The notes beneath the pieces are model-generated. The model was given only the letters and a program-made list of their open reading frames with translations. It did no database searches and had not been told where the DNA came from. From NCBI RefSeq assembly GCF_029871205.1, contig NZ_SSOJ01000114.1, positions 50,393 to 114,392 on the forward strand: 64,000 bases of DNA, in the 5' to 3' direction. Shown piece by piece: positions 1 to 9,006 of the stretch. The stretch comes from Pseudomonas sp. BN417 (GTDB lineage: Bacteria; Pseudomonadota; Gammaproteobacteria; Pseudomonadales; Pseudomonadaceae). Position numbers and translations under genes: made by a program. Within the stretch, counting starts at the first letter, position 1, and each line of letters starts with the position of its first letter.

Positions 1-603
1 GAGTTCCCCATGCAGGGCGTTTCGGTGCGCCTGGCCTCGGGCAATGCCGGGGTGCTCGCGGCCATCAACGAGGAGGTGGAGAAGAGCGAGACGCCGATGC
101 TGCTGTACGTCTACGCGGCCATCGCCTTGCTGGTGTTCGTGGTCTACCGCGACCTGCGTGCCGTGCTGGTGTGCTGCCTGCCGCTGACCATCGGCACCTT
201 CATCGGCTACTGGTTCATGAAGGAGCTGCAGATCGGCCTGACCATCGCCACGCTTCCGGTGATGGTGCTGGCGGTGGGTATTGGTGTCGATTACGCCTTC
301 TACATCTACAACCGCCTGCAACTGCACCAGGCCAACGGCCAGCCGATCACCAAGGCCGTCGAGCATGCGCTGCTCGAGGTCGGTGTGGCGACCATCTTCA
401 CCGCCATCACCCTGGCCATTGGTGTCGCCACCTGGTCGTTCTCCGAGCTCAAGTTCCAGGCCGACATGGGCAAGCTGCTGGCCTTCATGTTCATGATCAA
501 CATGGTCATGGCCATGACTGTGCTGCCGGCATTCGCCGTCTGGCTGGAGCGGGTGTTCCCGCGCAAGCGCCCCGTGCGCATGATCGGCGCGCTGGCGCAT
601 TGA
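1..603 (+). CDS. RND/MMPL-family exporter, C-terminal part (partial)
   Basis: The frame is open from the first base, so this is only the last ~200 residues of a larger inner-membrane transporter. It shows at least four hydrophobic helices, including a run with VGIGVDYAFYIYNR, the Gly/Asp-containing helix typical of the second MMPL/SSD half of RND-superfamily exporters. It ends in a basic tail (PRKRPVR). The next gene starts 10 nt after its stop, so the two are co-transcribed. In pseudomonads RND proteins of this type often sit beside YCF48, DUF1302 and DUF1329 proteins and are thought to move hydrophobic substrates across the envelope; the substrate here is unknown. Class is well supported, function is inference. 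Confidence 0.85.
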   Translation, partial: EFPMQGVSVRLASGNAGVLAAINEEVEKSETPMLLYVYAAIALLVFVVYRDLRAVLVCCLPLTIGTFIGYWFMKELQIGLTIATLPVMVLAVGIGVDYAFYIYNRLQLHQANGQPITKAVEHALLEVGVATIFTAITLAIGVATWSFSELKFQADMGKLLAFMFMINMVMAMTVLPAFAVWLERVFPRKRPVRMIGALAH

Positions 604-613
604 GGAGAGAAAC

Positions 614-1579
614 ATGGGATACCTGAATACACTCATGGGGGCCGCGCTGGCTGCCGTGCTACCGCTGGCGTCGCTGCAGGCCGCTGCGCTGGAGGCCGTG
701 CCGGCAGCCCCGTCGAGCAACGCCGCCCAGGCCACTGTGCTGGGTGCTACGTGGGCCAACGGACGTGTGGTCGCCGTGGGCGATCACGGCATGGTGCTGC
801 TGTCCGACGATCGCGGGAAGAGTTTCCGTCAGGCCGGCTCTGTACCGCTTTCCTCACCACTCACCGGGGTGAGCTTCGTCGACGCCCAACAGGGCTGGGC
901 AGTCGGCCAGTGGGGGGCGATCCTGAACAGCAGCGATGGTGGCGACTCCTGGCAGGTCCAGCGCCTGTCCAGCGAAGAAGATCGCCCGCTGTTCGCGGTG
1001 CATTTCTTCAATGCCCGGCAGGGCGTTGCCGTAGGCCTCTGGTCGCTGGTTCTGACCACCGACGATGGTGGCAAGACCTGGACCGAGCAGGCGCTGCAAG
1101 CGCCGCCGGGATATAGCCGCGCCGACCTCAATCTGATGGGACTTTTCGCCGACGACCACGGTAGCCTGTATGCCACTGCCGAACGCGGTCAGGTGTTGCG
1201 CTCCGAAGACCACGGGAAAAGCTGGCGCTATCTGGACACCGGCTACGAAGGCACCCTGTGGTCCGGTGCTGTGCTGGCCGATGGGACCCTTTTGGTCGGT
1301 GGCCAGCGCGGCACTCTGCTGCATGGGTCGGCGAATGGGCAGCAATGGCAGCGAGTTTCCCTTGAAAGCAAGAGCTCCATCACCGACGTGGCGGTATCAG
1401 GCCGGCAAGTGGTTGTGGTCGGCCTGGATGGGTTGATGGTGCGCAGCAGCGACGGCGGGCTGAGCTTCATGGAGCAGCATACGGCCGATGGGGTTTCGCT
1501 AACGGCTGCGCTGCTTGACGCCAATGACAATCCCGTCCTGTTCTCGCGGCGTGGCGTGGTCCCCGTGCAGACCCAGTGA
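614..1579 (+). CDS. YCF48-like beta-propeller protein, exported
   Basis: 321 residues. An N-terminal signal peptide (about residues 1-25, ending LASLQAAA) is followed by repeated Asp-box/BNR-like motifs: [32 protein letters not shown] and SSDGGLSF. These mark the blades of the YCF48/photosystem-II-stability-factor type propeller, a family that in non-photosynthetic bacteria accompanies RND and DUF1302/DUF1329 proteins. It is probably periplasmic or attached to the envelope. GAGGAG just before the ATG is a good ribosome site. Spacing of 10 nt from the upstream RND gene implies one operon. The biochemical role is not known; the family name should not be read as a photosynthesis function. Confidence 0.85.
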   Translation: MGYLNTLMGAALAAVLPLASLQAAALEAVPAAPSSNAAQATVLGATWANGRVVAVGDHGMVLLSDDRGKSFRQAGSVPLSSPLTGVSFVDAQQGWAVGQWGAILNSSDGGDSWQVQRLSSEEDRPLFAVHFFNARQGVAVGLWSLVLTTDDGGKTWTEQALQAPPGYSRADLNLMGLFADDHGSLYATAERGQVLRSEDHGKSWRYLDTGYEGTLWSGAVLADGTLLVGGQRGTLLHGSANGQQWQRVSLESKSSITDVAVSGRQVVVVGLDGLMVRSSDGGLSFMEQHTADGVSLTAALLDANDNPVLFSRRGVVPVQTQ

Positions 1580-1653
1580 TGCCGACATTGCCCTCCTTGC
1601 CAGCGGCTGGTGCCGCTGCGCGAGGCGGCAGCAAGGTGTGAGCGTGACCTTTT

Positions 1654-1692
1654 GGGGCCCCGTCGTGACCCGGCGCTTGGCCCCTTCTTTTT
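1654..1692 (+). terminator. Possible Rho-independent terminator
   Basis: GGGGCC (1654-1659) can pair with GGCCCC (1679-1684) around a GC-rich loop and is followed by a T-rich tract to 1692. It lies between the YCF48 gene and the PAS/MCP gene. The long loop makes this only a moderate call. Confidence 0.35.
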
Positions 1693-1736
1693 GGGCGCAG
1701 CCCAACGATGGAATCCACTGTTTTTGCGGAGGGCCC

Positions 1737-2720
1737 ATGTTTTCCGGAAGAAAGCTGAAGCGTCTGGCTGAAGAAGTCAGTTCGCGAATTGCGTCTTTGT
1801 TGAACGGTTCGCCCGTACCCGACTACCAGAGTGGGCTGATCGAGAAGTATCCGTGGTTGAGTGATAGCTTCGAGGTATTGGCGCGACGGCTCAGTCTTGA
1901 GGAGCTTCCTGACTGTGAGCAGGAACAGAAAGAGCTTGAAAGCGCTCTGGTTCGTGACTTGCGGGTGTGTCTGCAGGCCGCCCGGGATGAAATACAGGAG
2001 CTGCAGCGCGAGATCGAGGCGCGCAACCTGACGCTATCCGGCCTGAATGAACAGTTGGCTTTGTACAGGGAAAAGGAGCAGGTCTGGGAGGTGACCCGGA
2101 ATGCACTGACGGAGGTCTGCTGGGAGCTGTTCATCGTCGACGGCGACCCGGAACATCCGGGAAACCAGCTGCGCTGGTCGAAGCAGTTCCGCGAGCTCGT
2201 GGGCTATTCGGAACGGGATTTCAACGACGATTGGGAGGGGTACTTCTCCATCGTGAATCAGGATGACCTGAAGCAGGTCGTGAAGGTGGTCACCGAATAC
2301 CTGCGCGTAGGAGACCTATCCTTCCCCTATACGGTCGAGTACCGAATGAGGCACAAATCCAGGGGTGAGGTCTGGTACCGGGAAAGGGGGCAGGGTGTCG
2401 TGGACTGCAATGGCACGCTCTGTCGCATCATCGGGGCCGTACGGGACATCTCGGACGAGAAGTTGGCCGAAACCATCCATGCGCGGGAGGTGTCTGGCAT
2501 GCAAGCCACTTACGATCAGATTTCGCAAGTCGTGGGCGTGATCAAGGGTATTGCCGACCAGACCAACATGCTCGCCCTCAATGCCGCCATCGAAGCGGCA
2601 CGAGCCGGTGATGTGGGGCGTGGCTTCTCCGTGGTGGCTGACGAGGTGAAGAAGCTCGCGGCACGGACCCGGGAGGCTACCCAGAGGATCCAGGAAATGC
2701 TGGCTTCAAGATCGATCTAG
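1737..2720 (+). CDS. Soluble PAS-domain methyl-accepting chemotaxis-like protein with minimal signalling tip
   Basis: 327 residues from the ATG at 1737, chosen because GGAGGG lies just upstream; the upstream in-frame ATG at 1515 overlaps the YCF48 gene and is disfavoured. No membrane helix is visible. Residues ~60-115 look like a coiled coil. Residues ~128-242 form a PAS domain ([12 protein letters not shown], then the PAC-like stretch ending IGAVRDIS). Residues ~260-320 carry the highly conserved hairpin tip of chemoreceptors ([20 protein letters not shown], then [15 protein letters not shown]). The protein stops about 20 residues after the tip, so the usual long helical arms and methylation regions are absent. 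It probably senses an intracellular signal or ligand and couples to CheA/CheW, but whether it is functional is unclear. Confidence 0.8.
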   Translation: MFSGRKLKRLAEEVSSRIASLLNGSPVPDYQSGLIEKYPWLSDSFEVLARRLSLEELPDCEQEQKELESALVRDLRVCLQAARDEIQELQREIEARNLTLSGLNEQLALYREKEQVWEVTRNALTEVCWELFIVDGDPEHPGNQLRWSKQFRELVGYSERDFNDDWEGYFSIVNQDDLKQVVKVVTEYLRVGDLSFPYTVEYRMRHKSRGEVWYRERGQGVVDCNGTLCRIIGAVRDISDEKLAETIHAREVSGMQATYDQISQVVGVIKGIADQTNMLALNAAIEAARAGDVGRGFSVVADEVKKLAARTREATQRIQEMLASRSI

Positions 2721-2750
2721 CAGCTCGGCAAGGTCATTGTTCACGGCTTT

Positions 2751-4928
2751 TCATACAAACGCCTTGCTCCATGACTGGAAGTCATGTCCGGATATCGGCT
2801 TGCTGATGCAGTAGCCTTGGGCTTCCTCGCAACCCCAGCTCGATAGCATCTGCATCGTCGAAACCGACTCGACGCCTTCTGCGACCACTTCGATGCCCAG
2901 GCTGTGGGCAAGCTTGATGATGGTTTCCACGATGGCTGCTGACTCGCTGTCGCTGTCGAGGTCCTTCACGAATGACTGGTCGATCTTTATGTAGTCGACC
3001 GGAAGATTCCGGAGATAGGCGAGGGATGAGTATCCGGTTCCGAAGTCATCGATGAACAGCTTGAAGCCCGCCTCGCGGAGTTGCCCGAGGACTTGCCGGG
3101 CGAATGGCAGGTCTTCCATGATGCAGCTTTCGGTCAGCTCGAATTGGATCCAGTCCGGTGTGCCGCCCCAGGTCTCCAGGGCTCTCGAGATCTGCTCGAG
3201 CAACTGCCGGTCTCGAATGTCATGGGGTGAAAGATTGATCGCAATTGGCACGGCGTGGCCTGAGCCATGCCACGCATGACTTTCGCGAACGGCAGCCGCC
3301 AGTACCCAATGTGTGAGCCGGGTGATCAGGCCTGCGCTCTCGGCGAAACCGATGAATTGGCCTGGGCCCATCAGGCCACGCTCAGGGTGCTTCCAGCGCA
3401 CCAGCGCTTCCACGCCGCTCACCCGCCTTGAATCCATGCGCAGTTTGGGTTGGAACATCAGGAGTAACTCGTCGCCGTCGATAGCGCGACGCAGGTCGGT
3501 CATCAGGATCAGCCGCTGAGCGTTGTCACTGTCGAGCGCGCCTGCATATACGGCAACTTTTTCCGCACTGCGTCTGGCGCCATAACGGGCAACATTCGCG
3601 CGACGCAACAGCGAATCGGGGTCATTGCCATGCCCCGGACACAGGGTGATTCCGATGCTGCAGTCAGCGGACACCAGCAGGGCGTCCAGCCCGAATGGCG
3701 TGCTCAAGGCCTCCAGGACCTTGCGCGCGGCTTGCACCGCGTGGCTGGCATCCATCCCTGGAAGCAACACCGAGAAAGAGGATTCGGCAATACGGGCGAC
3801 TACTTCGCTGGCGTCCACCGTCTCCCGCAGCCTTGTCGCAACCTCCTGCAGCAGCCGGTCACCTTCGTGGTAGCCCAACGTCTCGTTGATCTCGCGGAAG
3901 TTGTCGACTTCGACATGCAGCAGCGCAACAGGGTCGTGCGAGTCGCCTGAGGTGGAGATGGCCGTACTCAGGGCATCCCTCATGGACAGGCGATTGGGCA
4001 GGCCCGTCAGTTCATCGAAATAGGCCATTCTGCGGATACATTCTTCGGCGTGCTTCTGCTCAGTGATGTCGGTGATGAAACCTTCCAGCGCGAGCACCGT
4101 ACCGTCCGCGGAGTAGACGCCGCACCCTTTGTCCCAGACCCACTTGGTCTGCCCCGTTGCGGTCCTGATTCTGTAGGTGGATTGGTAGGGCGTCCTGGTC
4201 TTCAAGGCTCTGGAAACCTTGCGCCTGAGCGAGGCAATGTCGTCAGGGTGAATGACGTCCACCATCCTGACAGTCCCCTCGATGAGTTCGGCGGCGGAAT
4301 AGCCGATGAGCTTCTGGCAGCCTTCGCTGACGACTTCAAGACGCCAGGAAATATCATTCAGGCTCCGATACGCCACGCCGGGGAGATTGCTGACCAGGGT
4401 CTGCAACGTGCGCTGGCTCTCCCTCAGGCCATCGAGCGCATCAGCCTCCTTGCTGGCTGCCTCCAGCCGGCTTCGTAGCGAGGCCCTATGTTGAAGCAGG
4501 TTCGAGATCTGGCCAGCCAGCAAGCGTAGGGCTTCGACCTGTGAGGCTTCGAGGCTGCGTTTTACGGTATCCGCTACCGAAAGCACGCCGATCACGTCCC
4601 GCTCCGCCACGGCGAGCGGGACGCCGGCGAAGAGTCTGATACCTGTTGGCCCCGCCACCAGGGTGCAGTGCTGGAGCAGTCCATTCGTGGAGGCATCCTC
4701 CACATGGACCAGTTCGTTGGACTCCGCCACTACGGCGCTCAACGAGCCCGCCCGGGGCAACTCCCCGGATACCACCCCCAGCTTCGCGCCAAACCACTCC
4801 CGCTCCTTGTCAAGGAACGTCATCATGGCAATAGGCACCTGGCACGCGATTGCGGCCAACCTGACGTATCCGTCGAGTTCGGGATCGGGTAATGGGTCGC
4901 GGATGTCGCGAAGCTGAAGAGCTGTCAT
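2751..4928 (-). CDS. GAF-PAS-GGDEF-EAL protein, probable c-di-GMP phosphodiesterase
   Basis: 725 residues from the ATG at 4928, preceded by AGAGGA about 8 nt away; the longer frame to 5105 lacks such a site. Order: GAF domain (~15-155), PAS domain (~185-295), GGDEF domain (~305-465), EAL domain (~480-720). The GGDEF signature is degenerate: where RxGGDEF is expected the protein has RIAESSF, so cyclase activity is unlikely. The EAL domain keeps the key features (EALVRWKHP, NLSPHDIRD, FELTES, DDFGTGYSS, KIDQSFV, VVAEGVE), so it should hydrolyse c-di-GMP. The degenerate GGDEF may instead bind GTP and regulate the EAL domain. It is convergent with the PAS/MCP-like gene, whose end lies 30 nt away. 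Confidence 0.9.
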   Translation of the reverse strand: MTALQLRDIRDPLPDPELDGYVRLAAIACQVPIAMMTFLDKEREWFGAKLGVVSGELPRAGSLSAVVAESNELVHVEDASTNGLLQHCTLVAGPTGIRLFAGVPLAVAERDVIGVLSVADTVKRSLEASQVEALRLLAGQISNLLQHRASLRSRLEAASKEADALDGLRESQRTLQTLVSNLPGVAYRSLNDISWRLEVVSEGCQKLIGYSAAELIEGTVRMVDVIHPDDIASLRRKVSRALKTRTPYQSTYRIRTATGQTKWVWDKGCGVYSADGTVLALEGFITDITEQKHAEECIRRMAYFDELTGLPNRLSMRDALSTAISTSGDSHDPVALLHVEVDNFREINETLGYHEGDRLLQEVATRLRETVDASEVVARIAESSFSVLLPGMDASHAVQAARKVLEALSTPFGLDALLVSADCSIGITLCPGHGNDPDSLLRRANVARYGARRSAEKVAVYAGALDSDNAQRLILMTDLRRAIDGDELLLMFQPKLRMDSRRVSGVEALVRWKHPERGLMGPGQFIGFAESAGLITRLTHWVLAAAVRESHAWHGSGHAVPIAINLSPHDIRDRQLLEQISRALETWGGTPDWIQFELTESCIMEDLPFARQVLGQLREAGFKLFIDDFGTGYSSLAYLRNLPVDYIKIDQSFVKDLDSDSESAAIVETIIKLAHSLGIEVVAEGVESVSTMQMLSSWGCEEAQGYCISKPISGHDFQSWSKAFV

Positions 4929-5144
4929 CTCCAGAATCCTCTGCCGGAACAATCGGCGCGATGGCGAGGGCGCCAGTCGTACGGCTGCCAGGCGTCCATT
5001 CATGAGGGAGGAGAGCGGGTGGGGCTCCGCATTTATTGTAGCTGTGCTGCGTTGCGTGGCAGGTCGTGAAGATGTAGCGCCGACAAGAGGAAAGGGAGTC
5101 GGCACATACGGGGATGTACCGACCCTGAATCCGGCGCGGAAGCG

Positions 5145-5492
5145 CTAGAACTGCTCCGCCTCGATTGCGAAGAGGCTGTCGGCGCCCCCGCGCAGGCAGG
5201 CTGACAGGCCCTCGATGCGAGGCAGGACGGACGCGGTCGAAGTAGAAGCGGGCGGTGGCCAGCATCGCCGAGTAGAAGCTGGGGTCCGCATCCAGCCTGG
5301 TCTTGGCCACGCTGGCCATTCTCGACCAGAGATAGGCGTAGGTGGCGTAGGTCTGCTTGAATCCGGTGGGCGTGGTCACCACCCCGTCGCTCCAGCGTGC
5401 GCCTTCCTCAACGCCAAAGCGGTTCAGCGACGCCAGGGATTCGCTGGCCAGCTTGCCGGCTTCTTCCAGGATGGCGCCTTGTAGTCGGTCAT
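5145..5492 (-). pseudogene. Acyl-CoA dehydrogenase remnant (internal deletion plus frameshift)
   Basis: Reading the minus strand, an N-terminus MTDYKAP typical of FadE-like acyl-CoA dehydrogenases runs almost directly into AILEEAGKLASESLASLN and VVTTPTGFKQTY, then jumps to the family's C-terminal end (FYSAMLATARFYFDRV). After RV the tandem GTCCGTCC appears to be a 4-base duplication that shifts the frame; removing it restores LPRIEGLSACLRGG and FAIEAEQF followed by a stop at 5145. An intact enzyme would be about 590-600 residues; only ~115 remain. Its ATG overlaps the TGA of the upstream TetR gene (ATGA), so it was once translationally coupled to that regulator. It is non-functional. Confidence 0.75.
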
Positions 5493-6097
5493 GGCCGGAT
5501 CTCCGAAGTAGGAACGGGATTGGCCGCCGTCAGCAGGCGCATGAGAACTTCGCCGCGTAGCCGCTCGTCCAGCGGGTAGCTCGATAACCACAGCGGCAAG
5601 TGCTCGAACAGTTCCAGGGCTGGCACGCTGCTCTGCCCGGGGCCGACGAGACCTGCGGCGCACAGCAGCGAGTCGAGCTGCCGGCGCAACTGCTGGCGCA
5701 GACGGTCGATGTACAGCCGCTGGCTCGGCTTGAGGCAGCTGGCGTCGCGGGCCGCCAACTGGAAGTGCAAGGGATGGGACTCATGCAGCGCGATCAGCCC
5801 CTGGATAACCACCTGCAGGGTCGCCTTGGGGGACTCCCGGCGGTGGCGGCGGTCGAACAGCGACAGCAGCGCCATGTAGTGCTCTTCGATGAACTCCAGC
5901 AGCAGCTCTTCCTTGCTGCTGCAGTGGTTGTAGAGCGAACCGGCGGTGAGTTCGAGATGGCTGGCCAGTTCCCGCAGGCTGACCTGGGCGAAACCGCGCT
6001 GGGCGAACAGTTCCAGGGCTCTGGGGCGGTTGCGTTCGAAGCGCGAGCCAGCGCTGGTGGCCGGCGATACGGGCTCGATGCACTTGGCTGTATTCAT
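5489..6097 (-). CDS. TetR-family transcriptional regulator
   Basis: 202 residues. The N-terminal helix-turn-helix is clear (ALELFAQRGFAQVSLRELA, then LTAGSLYNHCSSKEELL). The C-terminal ligand domain is divergent, as is usual for the family. Its stop codon overlaps the start of the acyl-CoA dehydrogenase remnant, so it probably regulated, or still regulates, a fatty-acyl or related catabolic function. A small inverted repeat CAAAC-N6-GTTTG lies immediately before the start codon (6102-6117) and could be an autoregulatory operator. The thiolase gene lies upstream on the same strand about 140 nt away. The ligand is unknown. Confidence 0.88.
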   Translation of the reverse strand: MNTAKCIEPVSPATSAGSRFERNRPRALELFAQRGFAQVSLRELASHLELTAGSLYNHCSSKEELLLEFIEEHYMALLSLFDRRHRRESPKATLQVVIQGLIALHESHPLHFQLAARDASCLKPSQRLYIDRLRQQLRRQLDSLLCAAGLVGPGQSSVPALELFEHLPLWLSSYPLDERLRGEVLMRLLTAANPVPTSEIRP

Positions 6098-6101
6098 GTT
6101 T

Positions 6102-6117
6102 CAAACCCTTCCGTTTG
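6102..6117. promoter_or_regulatory. Candidate operator of the TetR gene
   Basis: CAAAC and GTTTG flank a 6-base spacer directly in front of the TetR start codon. The arms are short, so it may be chance, but the position fits autoregulation. GAAAC/GTTTC-type sites are used by some fatty-acid TetR regulators such as PsrA. Confidence 0.25.
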
Positions 6118-6237
6118 GACGAGGCTAGGCTGGAATGTCACCGCCACGAAGGCGGAACGCGCCGAAGGAACCGGTCGGGATACCGCAGGATCCGTGTCGT
6201 GGGCGGAGTCCGGCTGACGTGCCCCGACCGGCTCCCT

Positions 6238-7422
6238 TCAGACGCGTTCGAAGATGACGGCGATGCCTTGGCCGCCGCCGATGCACATGGTGGCCAGGGC
6301 GTAGCGGCCCTTGATCCGTTGCAGCTCGTGGATCGCCTTGGTGGCGATGATCGCGCCGGAGGCTCCGATCGGATGCCCCAGGGAGATGCCGGAACCGTTG
6401 GGGTTCACCTTCTCCGGATCGAAACCGAGTTCGCGCGACACCGCGCAGGCCTGGGCGGCGAAGGCTTCGTTGGACTCGATCACGTCGAGGTCCGCCACGG
6501 TCAGCCCCGCGCGTTGCAAGGCCAGGCGGGTCGCCGGGATCGGTCCCAGGCCCATGACAGTCGGCTCGACACCTGCGTGGGCATAGGCCACCACCCGAAC
6601 CATGGGCTGCAGGCCCTGGTCCTTCACCGCATCGCCGGTGGCCAGCAGCAGCGCGCTGGCACCGTCGTTGAGGCCGGAGGCGTTGCCAGCGGTAACGGTG
6701 CCGCCTTCGGTAAAGGCCGGCTTCATCTTCGCCAGTTGCTCCAGGGTCACCTCGCCGCGCACGTGCTCGTCGATCTCGAACTGGGTCACGCCCTTGCGGG
6801 TCTGGATTTCCACGGGAACGATCTGGCTGGCGAAACGTCCCTCGGCGATGGCGCGGGCTGCGCGCTGCTGGCTCTGCAGGGCCAGGGCGTCCTGGTCTTC
6901 ACGGGTGATGCCGTGCAGCTTGGCGACGTTCTCGGCGGTGATGCCCATGTGGATGCCGTGCAGCGGGTCCTGCAGGGCGCCGAGCATGAAGTCGAGCATC
7001 TTGCTGTCGCCCATGCGCGCACCCCAGCGCGCGCTCGGAACGAGGTAAGGGGCCAGGCTCATGGATTCGGCACCGCCAGCGATGGCGATGCGCGCGTCAC
7101 CCAGCAGTAGGCCCTGGGCGGCGCTAACGATGGCTTGCAGGCCCGAACCGCACAGGCGATTGACGCCAAAGGCTGGTGTTTCCTTTGGAATGCCTGCCTG
7201 CAGCGCGGCGACCCGGCTGATGTAGGCGTCCTTGGGCGTGCTAGGGATGACGTTGCCGAACACGACATGTTCCACCTGCTGCGGATCGCAGTTGGCGCGT
7301 GCAAGGGCAGTTCGGGTGACGAGTGTGGCAAGTTGCGCGGGCGGGGTATCCTTCAGGGTGCCGCCATAGGTACCGATGGCGGTACGCACCGCACTGACAA
7401 CGAAAACTTCAGGTCTGTTCAT
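6238..7422 (-). CDS. Acetyl-CoA C-acyltransferase (thiolase)
   Basis: 394 residues from the ATG at 7422, which has AGGAGCG about 8-14 nt upstream; the frame is open to 7476 but the family begins at MNRPEVFVVSAVRTAIG. Hallmarks of a cytosolic tetrameric thiolase are present: the nucleophilic Cys in NRLCGSGLQAI (Cys ~91), the GHPIGASGA histidine near the C-terminus, and the second catalytic Cys in CIGGGQGIA. Length matches acetoacetyl-CoA/beta-ketothiolases (PhaA/AtoB/BktB group). It should cleave or form beta-ketoacyl-CoA. It is divergent from the AraC gene 118 nt away, which is the likely regulator. Exact chain-length preference cannot be told. Confidence 0.93.
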   Translation of the reverse strand: MNRPEVFVVSAVRTAIGTYGGTLKDTPPAQLATLVTRTALARANCDPQQVEHVVFGNVIPSTPKDAYISRVAALQAGIPKETPAFGVNRLCGSGLQAIVSAAQGLLLGDARIAIAGGAESMSLAPYLVPSARWGARMGDSKMLDFMLGALQDPLHGIHMGITAENVAKLHGITREDQDALALQSQQRAARAIAEGRFASQIVPVEIQTRKGVTQFEIDEHVRGEVTLEQLAKMKPAFTEGGTVTAGNASGLNDGASALLLATGDAVKDQGLQPMVRVVAYAHAGVEPTVMGLGPIPATRLALQRAGLTVADLDVIESNEAFAAQACAVSRELGFDPEKVNPNGSGISLGHPIGASGAIIATKAIHELQRIKGRYALATMCIGGGQGIAVIFERV

Positions 7423-7539
7423 CTGAGACGCTCCTGGATTGATGGCTGGAAGTCTAGGGGGCAGTGGCCTGCCCACCTATGCCGGAATTGCGCGCACTCG
7501 GATGTCGAATTTGGACATATCAGCTGATGGACAAGGACT

Positions 7540-8583
7540 ATGACGGGCAACGCTGAAGAGCACATCGTCCGGACGAATGACTCTGTGGCCGCCTATTTCG
7601 TGAAGGCCGCCATGCACCGATTGGCGCAGGCACCGAAGCGTGTGGAGGCGATTCTTCGCGAAGCTGGCATCGAGCCTTCGTGGCTCGATGAACCCTTGCG
7701 CCGGGTGCCGGCGGACTCGGTAACACGACTGTGGCTGCTGCTCACCGAGGAGCTGGGAGATGAGTTTTTCGCCTTCGATTCGGGCGGGATGCCTCGTGGC
7801 GCGTTCGCAATCATCTGCCGCAGCGTGCTCCATGAACCGGATCTGGGGCGTGCGCTGCGCCAGTGCCTGTCCGGCTTTAACCTGTTCCTCCGCGATATCC
7901 GCGCGCATCTGGAATTGCGCGGCAACCGCACCGCCATCGTCCTGGAGACCCGTATCGACGATCCAGCCATCCGGGGCGTCGCCGAGGAGATCTACCTCAG
8001 CATGGTCATTGGCGTGGCCTGCTGGCTGGTGGGGCGCAGGCTCAATTTCGACCGTACCCAGTTTGGCCATCCTCCGCCTCCCCACGGAGCCGAACCCCTG
8101 CTCTGGGGACCCTGGATCGAGTTCGAGGCCGGGCGTACCGAGGTGGAGTTCGGTTCCGCCCAACTGTCGCTGCCGGTGATCCGCAACTTCACCAGCCTCA
8201 AGCAGTTCCTCCGCTACGCGCCAGAGGGTGTGGTGGTGCGATTCCGCAATCGATCGGGGCTTTCCGCCGACGTCTATCGCCGCCTCAAAATGTCTCCAGA
8301 ACTGGACTGGCCGTCCCAGACGCAGATGGCAAGCCAGGTGTCGATGAGCGAATCCGCTTTTCGCCGGCAACTGGAGCGCGAGGGTTTTTCCTATCAGGCA
8401 ATCAAGCACGAGGTGCGTAGGGCATTGGCCTTCGAGTACCTCAACGACGAGGCCTTGAGCATCTCCGAGATCGCGATCCGCTGTGGATTCCAGGAGCCCA
8501 GCGCGTTTCATCGGGCCTTTCGCCAGTGGACCGGCATGAGTCCTGGTAGTTACCGGGCCACAAAGGCCGCTGGCAGGAACTGA
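7540..8583 (+). CDS. AraC-family transcriptional regulator (arabinose-binding-like N-domain)
   Basis: 347 residues. The first ~200 residues match the Arabinose_bd-like domain found in OruR/PhaR-type AraC regulators (hydrophobic, PPPPHGAEPLLWG loop). The C-terminal ~100 residues contain the paired AraC helix-turn-helix: SQVSMSESAFRRQLEREG, then ALSISEIAIRCGFQEPSAFH and the closing FRQWTGMSPGSYR. It is transcribed away from the thiolase gene, so it likely activates thiolase expression in response to a metabolite of that pathway. Effector unknown. Confidence 0.9.
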   Translation: MTGNAEEHIVRTNDSVAAYFVKAAMHRLAQAPKRVEAILREAGIEPSWLDEPLRRVPADSVTRLWLLLTEELGDEFFAFDSGGMPRGAFAIICRSVLHEPDLGRALRQCLSGFNLFLRDIRAHLELRGNRTAIVLETRIDDPAIRGVAEEIYLSMVIGVACWLVGRRLNFDRTQFGHPPPPHGAEPLLWGPWIEFEAGRTEVEFGSAQLSLPVIRNFTSLKQFLRYAPEGVVVRFRNRSGLSADVYRRLKMSPELDWPSQTQMASQVSMSESAFRRQLEREGFSYQAIKHEVRRALAFEYLNDEALSISEIAIRCGFQEPSAFHRAFRQWTGMSPGSYRATKAAGRN

Positions 8584-8924
8584 GCACAACGCGACAAGGG
8601 CTGTCTTGTTGCGCTCCGTGAATCGTTCGATGCAGCTCACCACTTTTACGGCATCCGACAGACCTTCTGTCTGACCTTCTCCCATACCGCCACCTGAATC
8701 TGCACCGGTACGTACTGCCGGGCAGGTTCCGCCTGCGCTGCGCCATCTGTCGCCCCATGACCGCTATGCCGCCAGTCCACTGAGCGGGCAGGGCGCCACT
8801 CGACTCCTTTCCTCCGGCTGATGGCAATTGCCTCTGCCTGGTCGGTTTGCGCTGGCTTGGCTGACGCCCTGCGATTGCTCGCCTCGAGAGGGGATGTTGC
8901 TTGGCTATGTTGGCGTAACAGGTG

Positions 8925-8950
8925 TTTTGCATAACAAGTGTTGCGTAAAA
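8925..8950. promoter_or_regulatory. 26-bp palindromic operator, copy 1
   Basis: Left arm TTTTGCATAAC, spacer AAGT, right arm GTTGCGTAAAA: 8 of 11 arm positions are symmetric. The AAC-N4-GTT core and the AT-rich flanks recur in four other promoters of this window (21557, 42322, 43784, 46486). It lies about 57 nt before the small ORF at 9007. Probable TetR-family operator. Confidence 0.6.
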
Positions 8951-8958
8951 ATAAGCAC

Positions 8959-8983
8959 AGGATTACAGTTCAGCAAAACAACA
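8959..8983 (+). repeat. Promoter-leader element, copy 1
   Basis: AGGATTACAGTTCAGC followed by AAAACAACA. 23 of 25 bases match 21591-21615, and both copies lie 8 nt downstream of a copy of the palindromic operator. This looks like a duplicated promoter/leader module. Confidence 0.6.
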
Positions 8984-9006
8984 AGAGACCCCCCTGGAGG
9001 TCGTGC

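Larger units (their letters stand above)
8584..9006. other. Intergenic region, promoter for the 9-kb catabolic block
   Basis: About 420 nt without a convincing gene. From 8584 to ~8900 I see nothing recognisable. The last 100 nt are AT-richer and carry the palindromic operator (8925-8950) and a 25-nt element (8959-8983) repeated at 21591-21615, followed by a strong ribosome site at 8996-9000. Confidence 0.6.

Noticed and set aside
6171..6231. Long inverted repeat CCGGTCGGG/CCCGACCGG after the thiolase as terminator
   Set aside because: Loop of over 40 bases and no T-run, so only a weak structure.
6115..7110. Long + strand open frame opposite the thiolase
   Set aside because: Antisense shadow of the thiolase in high-GC DNA; translation is Gly/His/Ala-rich with no domain.
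8912..8936. A second overlapping palindrome next to operator copy 1
   Set aside because: GGCGTAAC...GTTTTGCATAA has too few symmetric positions to separate from chance.
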